Positions 13,201 through 24,400 of a stretch of 64,000 bases of DNA are shown here, in pieces (position 1 is the stretch's first letter; the number at the start of each line of letters is the position of its first letter). The translations under genes and the position numbers were made by a program. Origin of the DNA: Siderastrea siderea (taxonomy: Eukaryota; Cnidaria; Anthozoa; Scleractinia; Rhizangiidae); the NCBI GenBank assembly GCA_964030785.1, contig OZ034972.1:12391819-12455818 (forward strand), in the 5' to 3' direction. Below the pieces are notes generated by a model, which worked only from the letters and a program-made list of their open reading frames with translations, was not told where the DNA came from and made no database searches.

Positions 13201-16200
13201 AGCGTTCCATTAAACACTGTTAATTAGGCAACTTATGAAATGCCGCCATGTCCCTTCAATAAAACAACACAGCCTACATGTAATTATAGTCTACAAATCA
13301 TTAATAACCTCGAAACAAGGGAAGCAATTTTTTCATGCCAAGATACACAAGCAAGCTGCACAAACACATCAGCAACAAAACAAAACAAAAGTTCTCTATT
13401 GCAAGTTTATCAATTGGTAGTAAAAGCATTAATTTATTAACAACAAGGCACATACATAATCTAAATTGTGTTGCACAACATTTATGTTTTGTTTTCGATG
13501 GTGAGGATTGGGGATTTCCCAATCTGAAAACAGTGCTAACACAAAGCTCCAGAAATATTACATAGATCAATGACCCAAGCACTAGTGTAACACAAACAAT
13601 GACACAGCCTGTACAATGCTCTTTGACACATTAACAAATAATTTAACAAATATTCCCCAATGAAAGAACATGTAAATCATCTAGGCTATGTAATTGAGAT
13701 AAGTGATGATGTGTAGGGCCTAAACCCACAAACGCAGTGCATACCTTGCTTGGTCTATGCTTGGTTGGAGTCTGTGGGAGTCTGTACCGCTTTGCAAAAT
13801 CACTGTCTTTGACAGTGAGACTTGATCTTAAGCTGACTGAACGCTGCAAAGCAAATGCTTCCATGTCAGTATTAATTGCAACAACATGCAAAGTATTTAG
13901 CAGGCAGCCTGATAACCCTGTTAATGAACTACTGAGAGACAAAGACCGTACAGTGCTAAATTTATAAAGCTAAAAACAGATGTTAGCTACTCTTTCACCA
14001 GTGAAATCTTATGCCAACAAATAGCAAATTCAAGCTGTTCACATTTTGGTTCAGCTAGTTAATAATATTGTTCATAACATTTTTTATTTTGCTTTGAAAA
14101 TTGGAAATCACTTACAATAGACCTCTAACACAAAAAAGACCTTTTTAACAAGGTGAAAGAGCCACAAGGTGACCAAATAATTTGTAGGATGATTGATAGC
14201 AATTGAACCAAAAAAGGTTTAAGTTGTTTGGTTTAGATTAGGCTTCAAGGCATGTACAAAACTCACTGATGGTAAACTAGAATACAACAAATATACCACA
14301 AAACAGTTCATGCTGAAAGATGGCAAATTTATATATTAAAAAATTATTTTAGCAAACCTGTACTAAGATTCCTTTCTTGGTTGGTCCAGGAGAAGCTTCA
14401 ACTAAAGTCGTCACATTTGACACAGCGCAAATCTTCTTTGTAGAGGGCTCCTGTGTCAAACGATGAATTTCATCGAGACATTGTTATTTGTTTCTAATGC
14501 AAACAACACATTTAAAGTTTAGATGAAATTTGAAATATAGAAATAAACACCTGGTGAATAACTGCCCTTGTTGGGGAAGGAGCGGGCTCAAAAAACTGTG
14601 CAGCAGTTGAGATGCTATGCCGGCGAAGAAGCGGCTTAATCATGATTCTAGTTGAGACGACAATTCAAAGATCTCTTTGTGAAATCAAGCAAAGGAAAAA
14701 TCCCAAACGGACAATGTCTTCAGTTAATGCAACAAAAAGCTGTTCACATCCACAAAAGTCTCCCACAAGTAAATGTGAAATATCAGATCCAAAGTCTCTT
14801 TCAATGCAAGCCAAAACTTTTCTTCATGTAACACATAGCTGTTTGGATTAAGTCCAAAGCATTATGCGTAGCTTTTCCTTTCATGTCAGGAGGCTGATCT
14901 CATTTAGGTGTGTAACATGATCACAGGAATTCAGGTTTGTTTTCAAGGTTAAATATAGAGTAGCCAGACAGGAATGTAACACGATATGCTAGGGTGAACA
15001 GAACACATGTCGGGTCACTCCTTCACTTGTGCTTGAAATGAAAAGACGTTTTGCAAGATAACTCCAATTTGATGATTTCAGCACTGGAGGAAAACCACAG
15101 ATAAGTCTTACCACGAGTTGTGGTGGTAACTAAACAACATTTTTCAAAGTCTTGATGGTCATCAATTAACTCATTTATAGGGTGATTTATAAGATGAAAA
15201 TCAATTTCCTGCAGTCTTTGATCAGATGAAGCTCAATCATGCTACTTGTCATTAACAGTAAGAGGTATAACAAAATAAGTTGGTTGTCTTGAAAAAATGT
15301 AAGCATTTGGATAGATGCAATTTCCACTGCTTTTTGCAAGAAACACTGATTTTTTTTTTTCATTTCATTAGAAATTCTCAATTTCATTGAAGATAAAGAG
15401 ATCTCACAATATAGGATTCACTTTTTAGGCATCATGAATAAATTGTGTTAATTCATGAAATGTACACCATAAATCAAGCACAGTTTGACATGGGCTTGGT
15501 TTGTTCATAAACTGTTTCAGTAATTGATCTTGAATTGTTCATAGGGATCTTCCAAAAGATTGCAAGGCCAGAGTCATGAAACCAGGCCACTTCAATTTGT
15601 AGCAGACAATATTATTTTCAAGCTCCAAATAAGATCTGAAAAGAATTGATATACTAGTCTATTGATTTAATCCATAGACATTCTGTATAGAAAACATCAA
15701 GAGCATTTAAAATATTTGAATTATTCCGCAAAATGCTAGATCAACATTCTCCTTCAGCCATTAAGAAGTCAGTAGTTTAATTTTTTTTTACCTTTCTTCT
15801 ACCAATAACCAAAAAGATTGTCTGAAGTTGACTGCGTTTTTTAGTCTTTCATCTGTTTAACAGAGTCAAAGTCTATCTTTCAGCATGTCAAATATGACAT
15901 GTTGAGAGAGAGCTGCTATTTTCTGCTATGCATGTGTTTTCAGTAATATACGTTGCTATAAAAAGGCTTTCAAATTATAACACACACAGCACTCCTTTAA
16001 ATATGTGCACAGTATGGGAAAATTTAATGTTACATTAATTTTTTTAAATTTATTTTACAAAAAAGAGCCACATGTTAAGGGTTATTTTCTACTAATTTAG
16101 CATAATGCCGGTCACTCAATGCACAAATTTAAGGATTTCAAGGACTAGGAGACTGATTTATCAATATTTTGACTAACTACTCATGAGCCAAAACTCTGTT

Positions 16201-19200
16201 AAACAAGTGTCCTGAGTGATCAATTTGTTCACAAAGCGATTCCTAGAGACTTTGCGATAAAAACAAACAAACTTTGCACATACCCATATAGAGGTTAAAA
16301 TAGACTGCTAGCTGTCCTCTTTTAGTCAGTCGAATGGGTGGGCGAAAAACAAGCGAATGAGCAAACAAGCCGAGAAAGAACTGGGGGAGTTCTCCCCAGT
16401 TTCCCTTGGCTTACATTAACTTCGCTTCACTCGCCCGATCTCTGCGTCGCATATCGCTTGCCGCTCGACTACCCAGAGAGGGACTGCTAGCAGTCTAAGG
16501 TTCAAAAAACATCCACAATAGACATTATTTTCACAACAAACCTTAACTTCCATGGCTTGCGTGTTATGCTGCTGGTCACTACGTTTTCTCTTCCGGAGCT
16601 GTTTCTGTAAAGTGAACAAGAACCCATTACTTCACACAACCTTTTTTTATTTGCACAGCTACATGTAACTGTATTAGAGATTGCGAATGAACCCTAAAGT
16701 GTGACCATTTAAAAGAATCCTACTGAACAAGACTTTCCTGATGTGCTGTTTATTATGTTGTACAAGGTGACTCTAGCATTTGATTCTGCAGAAGAAACCA
16801 CTTACCTTGAAACAAATAAATCTCTGCTCCTGTCTCAACTATATGTTGCCTTTTACTTTGGAAATTTCACTTTTATTGGGCTGTAAAAGTTACTACAACT
16901 TGCAGATATTTGAACCACGACTGAGCTAGTGAGGAGCATGGGTATATTGCTGAAGTGACGTCGCAACCTGCTTTGCATGGCTATTTTCAAAGAACTGCCG
17001 CATCATTTCAGGAATAGACCCATGTCCCTACTTGCTCGGTGATGAAACAAATGACGGCCAGTTTTCGTAACTTTATAGGCCCAGTGAGCGTGGAATTTCC
17101 GAGAAATATATTGAAAAAAGGGCCTAAAATATCTGAGACAGGTACAGAGAATTACCTGTCTGAGTGACAAAAAAGAATTTGAGGTAAGGTGCACTTTAAA
17201 GGGGATACACTGTTGGGATTACCATGTTTTGGAGTCAAACCTGTACAGTAAACTAGTAAACACCTTTCATTGTACACAAAATACCCATACAATGTACAAC
17301 ACCAAGACAAAGATATTAAACCTTTAAGCCCTGATATAAAAATGCACATTCTCCTTACTCTTCTCCTTACATTTCTTATTGAACTAGTGAGGAGAATTTG
17401 TCAAAATATCAAGACATCTCATCCTTGGTGATCACTTTCTTTATTCTTATCACTTTTATGTCTAAACAAGTATTGATATTGTAAAGAGAAATTTCATTTT
17501 CATCACTTTGAGGGCTTAAATGGTTAAATGATTTAATCCTCTCCTAAAAGAGAGGACAAACCATCATCAGATCTGTACGATTTTCCAAGATGCAAGGGAG
17601 TGACTAAGTTTTAATTCCACTACAGTTTTTCCTCTAAAACGTAATAATCTCCCTTAGATAGCTCCTTAAATCCTTTAAGCCCCAATAGTGACAAGCATCT
17701 AATTTCTCCTTACAATATTACTACATGATCAAACATACAGGTCATGAGAATAAAAAAAATGATTACCAATGATCAAACGTCTTGATTTTTAATCAAATTC
17801 TCCCAACTAGTAACATAAGAAATATAAGGAGAATAGTGAGGAGAATATGGATGTTAAAAATGGGTGTTAAAGTTTAAGGATACACGGAAGAGAAAAATTG
17901 AATTTTTCTCAATTTTGACAAAAACTCATATGTACTAGAGGAAAAAAAGAGCTATCGAATGGTAAAAGTTTTAGGTTGAGATCTCATTTGGTTCAAGAGA
18001 TATAAATGCAGAAAGTATAAGATTGATGACAGGTGAAGTCAAACAACTTTCGTCAGTTCATTAACGATTGCAACATGCCAAATGTTGCATGCGAATCATT
18101 GATCAAGTTTCAATCGGACCACACAATACGAGACAAAGGTTCCTTCGACGACCAATTTGCTCATATTAAATGGTAACAGAAGGGGCTAGTTCAAGAAAAA
18201 ATACCAAAGAACAGCCACAAAAAGAACACGGAATCGACTGCAGAGCTTCAGATAGTGATCACGCGTTTTTTTCAAAACAGATAAACGAAGTGGCCCATGT
18301 TTGTGATGACAACAGTGCATTTGTTGTGGTAGGACAATATGGATCAATATGGTAACTTTGCATTTGTGTACAGATTAAATAGAGGGAGAATTCTTAAGTT
18401 GTCTGTTTTATTCATCCCAAAAATGTCTATTGCCATTTGTAGCCTCAAATGAAGAAACAACTTGAAGGCATTTCCACAGCTTGAACTTGAACAAATTAAC
18501 TTTAATACGTGCGTCAACTCCGTTTTCTAAGGTCACTCTTTCTAGCTCCCCCCTTTGTTTACCTTTTCTGTCTCTGCTACAACAATTCAGTCCACTAGTT
18601 GAAGCTCCCTCCGTCGAGGTCAGTGATACAGAAAAAAAATAAATCTCTCGGTTTAGGAGCAAAAGTAGATCGATGCTCAGTGAATATTCTGCAGCACGTG
18701 TCTGCTTGTTGTACTTGATAGGCACATTCCGCCGACAATTGATGATAGGTCTAATTAGTTGGTTGTATGTGATTGGATCAAAGTCGCGAATTGGAAACAC
18801 CATTGTGCAAACAATCCCTAATCCCCAAAACCTAAATTCGCTTTTTCTCGAATTCAATTTTGAGCGCACAAGCAAAGTTTGAAGAGTTTATTCTCACTAA
18901 GTATGCGACCCATTTACGTGAAAATTGGCAGGGAGCTTGCAGATATGCTGAATTTAAAAACGGTGTCTCAGAATTTTTGTTTTCACTTTAGTTTTTGAGA
19001 TATGGCCTTTTCTTTCGAAAAGGTCGCAAAAACTACCATTCTGATCTTAGAAAATTTATAAAAAAATAAAGAAGTGCTAAAAACGAAATCTGAGACACCG
19101 TTTTTTTGTTCAATATCTGTATATTAAATTCCACCTGAAATGAGAATTGTCGAGGTTAAAGCATCTGCAAATAAACTTCGCACGTAAAACATCTTCTCTC

Positions 19201-21340
19201 AAAAAAATAAGGTGTAACTTTATTTCCAAGAAGATTTAAGCAAAAGTGGCGCAAAATATGAGATATTTGCTTATTAAGGTTTAAGGAAATGTATAGTTTG
19301 TTTGTAATTGCGCGAATATTTGACGCGCTAAGCACGAATAAACGAAACCACTGTTTTTACTTCTGTGTATCCTTAACCTGTTTTTTGGTTACTTGGAACT
19401 GAGTGAACTGTCCACAAGAGACAAGTGTCTTTTACTATATCATGGGGGTGTCCACAAGAAGAGAAATTTCACTGTACAGATATTTATACAACTAGAAGGA
19501 GGCAGGCACTACAAGAATGTGACACATAATCAATCACAAACCAGGTGTTATTCCACCCAGGCAGTCTAATGGACAGACCATTAGAAAAGTAAATGAGAGG
19601 GGGGATACTCAAGCTGCACAAATTTTTTTGGCTCTAATTTGCTGTGCAGCAATTTTTTCAAAGTTGTGTTGCTCGCACACAACTTTACCTTGCACAATAA
19701 TTTTTTTTTTAATTATCCCCCTCCCCCCCAATAGTTTTTCCAGTGGTCTGTCCAACTTTCCCTAATCCGCAGCTGGTTTGCACGGAACATTTCTCAGTAA
19801 ACATGAACAAAAGCTTCCCTATTTGACTGTCATCCCAACTGATGCCAAACTGCGGGCCAAAAGTTGTCCAACGGGACATGTAACAACAGACTACCAACAA
19901 AAAATGTGTTTCTCTCAGACTTGCCATAACCACCCTCTGTCAGCTTACTGTTTACCTTAATTGTCAGGCAACAGTTGGCCAAGTCAGAAAAATATGGAGG
20001 AGGTATTCTTCACTTTTTCTGGTCACTACGTATATCTTCCAGTACGAAGGTTTTTTTGTCTTTTAACTCTTTTCCCCCAATATCAGCATGTATATTCTCC
20101 TCACTGTTCTCCATAATATTCCTTATGGTACAAGTTGGGAGAATTTTTTCACAATTAAGACATTTCATATTTGGTGAACATCTCCTTTATTCTCATGACC
20201 TGTATATTTGATCAAGTTGTGATAATGTAAGGAGAAATACCCATTTTTCCAATTAGTGTTGTCCAAATGACCCAGATTTGGGCATTTGAAAAACTCGACA
20301 ATGTGCAAAAAGAAAAAGAAGCATATACCTCTTTTACCTTGAAATACACCAAGTAAAGACAATTAGCTGAACTCTCACAACTACATCAATCTTTTTGCAG
20401 TTTTCGTCCTCCTTGTTGATTTTGCAGCCACATTTTGTTGTTTTCAGCCCTTTACTGGGCTGTATAGTTCCAAACGTCCCCTCTTTTTCAGGGTAATGTC
20501 TTTAATTCTATACCCTACTAGCAAAGGTTTTTTTTTCATCTTGCCGCTTCTTTTTCGTAGTGTTTTTACGGCTGTCTTTACCGTTGTTGTTTTCTTCCAC
20601 TGTGAGAAAAACCTCTCCCACAATATGATTCCTTTCCCTGTTAAGCACGCTCTGTCGTTACCATAGAAACGACTAACTTAAAAACACGTTTCTTGTCTGT
20701 GATTGGGCAAATGATAACCCTCCTGTCAGTCAAACTACACAGCGCAGGAAAGGTTGGCCAATTACAGACAATAAACATGTTTTACACTGTAAGTTAGTCG
20801 TTTCTATAGTAACGACAGAGCACGCTCAACAGGGAAAGGAATCGTATTATGGCAGAGGTTTGCCTCGTGGTGGAAGAAAACAACAACGGTAACAACAGCC
20901 GTAAAAACACTACAAAAAAGGAAGCAGCAAGATAAAAAACCTCTGCTAGCAGGGTAATAATTCCAACAAACTGACCCAAAATTTAGAAATGACAACAACA
21001 GTAAAGTAAAATGGTATAGCCTGAAGAGCGCAACAGAACACCAGTCTCACCTTGATATCCTTAACGTCAAGGTTTTTAATGCTTAAGTGGCTGCCACTTA
21101 TCTGCAAAAAGAATTCATAGAAAGATAATTTCTCTCCATAGCAAGTTATTATGTTGTTACAGTACAGATAAGTTAAAATTTTAAAATCAACTTATTATAC
21201 CTTGAGAGATTGTAAGGACCTTCGAAGACTTGATTTCCTTCCAAGACTTGAACCCAACTTTTCATTTGTACTTGAATTTAACGTCTTTGACATCTGCACC
21301 TGCATGTTGAGAAAACAGTGGTGGTGTTATAGTTGAGATC

Positions 21341-21373
<33 letters not shown>

Positions 21374-21374
21374 T

Positions 21375-21406
<32 letters not shown>

Positions 21407-24400
21407 TTTCTTTATTGTTTTCACTTGTGCGAACTATGTAATAGGGGATTTTTTCATCTTTTTTAATCTTTAGTGGATATAATTTCCCTAAAGAATTATA
21501 TCTGCAAGAAGCTATCTCAACACATTGGAGTGTTGAATAAAATCGAAGCCTGTTTGGCCACTAAGCAGCGCATTTTGTATTACACTGCTGTGATAAAACC
21601 AATTTTCAACTACATTTACACTGCGTGGCTTGAACACTGCAGTAAGGACAATCTTCAAAGACTCCTCCGTTTGCATAAGAGAGTAGCTAGGATTACACTG
21701 GACAAGGTTCATGGTCACCTTCTGTTCCGCTGTTTAACAAGCTCGGCTGGATACCTTTCCATGAGGAAGCAAAAGTTGCTAAGTGCTCGTTGGCCTTTAA
21801 AGGAACTCAACGTGGAGTTCCACATCACTTAATGGACAGTTTGAAATTGAAAGGGAAAGACACACAAGGATGACAAGATATAGTAATTTAAATTTTGTGT
21901 GCCCTCGGTTCAGGCGGAAAACTGAAGGTGGTAAAACTTTTATAGTTAGTACGTGCCAGCTATAGAATGCACTACCCATCAAGCTAAGAAAGAAAGAGTC
22001 CATTGAATGTTTTAAGAATGCTTTAAGGAAACGTTTTCAGTAAACTAGAGGTTTTTGCACATTTTAATCTATCTCCAGTTCTGTAAAATTACAAGGAAAC
22101 TGTTGCATCCTGTACAACCAAAAAATGCAATAACAAAGAGTTAAACTTTGAAGAATTTTTAAGCAAGCTTAATTACAAATATTGGACAGAAAAACTTGTC
22201 TAACCCTTGTATATTGATAATACACTGTGTTTTAATGATGTACCACTATGTATGTACCACTACTATGTAAGTTTCTTGTTACGTGAGTATAGTTTTGTCT
22301 GTAAGTTGATGCAAAATAAAATTGTAGTTAAAAAAATCTTTTCTAATCTTTCGGATTGTACGTTATGTTGTCGTTAGTAACAAAATATTAAATACATTTA
22401 ATCTGTAAGTGGGCCAACTCAATTTTTAATTTTGAAGAACAAACATGAAAGTTACAAAGCATGTTCATAGCCCCTTTACATGCAACATAGTCTTAAGATA
22501 ACTCAGCAAGTAAAATAAAAATGTTCTGGGCTACGACCTTGTGCCCCCAGTATGCTGAGGAAGAAAGTGTTAACAAATAAAGAGCCCTCTCTGTACTTGC
22601 ATGTTAACTTTTTTCTAAAATACCATAACTGTTAGAAAGTCGCAACCTGGTTACATGTATGACTAAGTTCCTAAATTGAAATATCTATCAAATAGTACAT
22701 TGAGCTCCTGATATTAGGAACTTATAATAATTTATTGTGACATGTCAATTTTGTTACCATTATCTTAACTTGAACATGCTCATGTTTCTTTTTGTTTTTG
22801 TTTTTTGTTTTCACTACAATAAAGGAATGATTAGGGAATATTGTTTCCTGGTAGTAACACAGGAATTTGAGAGAATCAAATACCAGTAAATGAAGCTCTT
22901 GATGTGAAAGTTTGTAAGCCACAGCTTGCCCTAAATGTCTCACCAGAAATTACTTCTTTAAGTAGCTATAGCTTTTGCCAACATGAACAGAACAACAAAA
23001 ATATTCAATAATTAACAGTACAACTGAAATATTTTTACAGTTGTGACGTGACCTCAGACTTCAAAATTTCAAGTTGATGACAACACGTCTTTACAGTAAA
23101 TTGAATCATGTCAACTACAACTGACTTGAAGAGCCTACTGTTTCAAAGGTGATTATTAATTTTAAATTAACTGTTAGTAATTTCATACAAGACTATGTTG
23201 TCTAAATAAATGGTTTTGGTGTTGATAAGGCACAACCAGAATGATATTACAATGTTAAATGTGAGTCATTTATGTTCTAAAAACATTTAAATTGCAAGGG
23301 AAAATTGCTTCCAATAGTTATTAGTTACCAACACATTTGCAAGATATACTGATCTTAAAGCTAGCCAAAGCACCACACATAAGAGACTTTCTCATGGATA
23401 CCCGCATAACCTACCTTCTTAAGTTTGAAGACATTGCCCGACATAAACTGTTTTCATACACAAAGCATAATGTGGGTGTTATCTATGGCAAATAGCTACT
23501 GTTGTTTCTTTTCTCCACAAAACTATTTCCAGAATTAGGATCAAGTTACTGCTGAATACATTTTCTCTAGGGACTAATAGTAAACCATGGCTTAATAAGT
23601 GAACTGTTTTCCAAAATAACACCTGGAGAAGCAAAAGCTACAGTTAACAATGACAACGTAATTAAACTTGAAATTTAACCCGTCATTTGCAGGAAGTTTC
23701 AGTGCTAAAAGGTTACTGCTTAAATCAATAATTGTTTCAACGCTAAAAGGTTTATCCATTCAAATCAAACAAAGCTGATTTCTGCACAACCAAGTCAACA
23801 AAAAAAAACAAGTAAGCTAATAACAGTGTTCAAGAATAACAGATTAATTCTGCAAACAGAATTTGCAGACACTGCTGAACAGCTTATTAATTTAAATTTG
23901 TTATTAATAATAAATTCACTTAATACCTAAGTATGTTAAAGATTTTCATTTCAAACGGAAACATGGTAACAAGTGTGACCTATTCTCACTTGTGGGAGGA
24001 TGTGACAGAATTTATTTCTTAATCACAAAAACTACAGATAAAACCTTTATTGCCAACATTTTGATATTTTAGCCACATGGTAACTCTTTTCAGACCCAAA
24101 GGTTCAACTATTTTATTCCAGGCAAAAAAAAATAACATTTCAAATAGAAACATTTTAACAAATGTGAGTTAGTTGTCTCCACTGTGGGAGGATGTGACTA
24201 AATTTATTTCTTGATCACAACATCTACAGATAACATCTTTATTGCCAATATCGTGATATTCTAACCATCTGGTAACTCTTTGCACACTCAAAGCTTCAAA
24301 TATTGTATTCCAGGCTCAAAAAACATTTAAACATATATATTTATTATTGTTTGTCAGTCATCTCTTTTTGCATTGGTTCTGAGGTGCTAAACTCTAGATT

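Larger units (their letters stand above)
11798..14357. other. NET1-like introns between 11798 and 14357 (excluding exons)
   Basis: AT-rich sequence with no recognised mobile element. A roughly 70-bp block near 12110-12180 (GAGAGCAAACCATAATAGG...GCAAGATGC) resembles 17555-17610, hinting at an unclassified dispersed repeat. Confidence 0.35.

Noticed and set aside
13235..13582. Several overlapping short frames on both strands
   Set aside because: They lie in a NET1-like intron, overlap each other and show no protein-like pattern.
18408..18875. 155-codon minus-strand frame as a transposase
   Set aside because: No DDE, zinc-finger or other motif is visible. It lies inside a nonautonomous-looking element.
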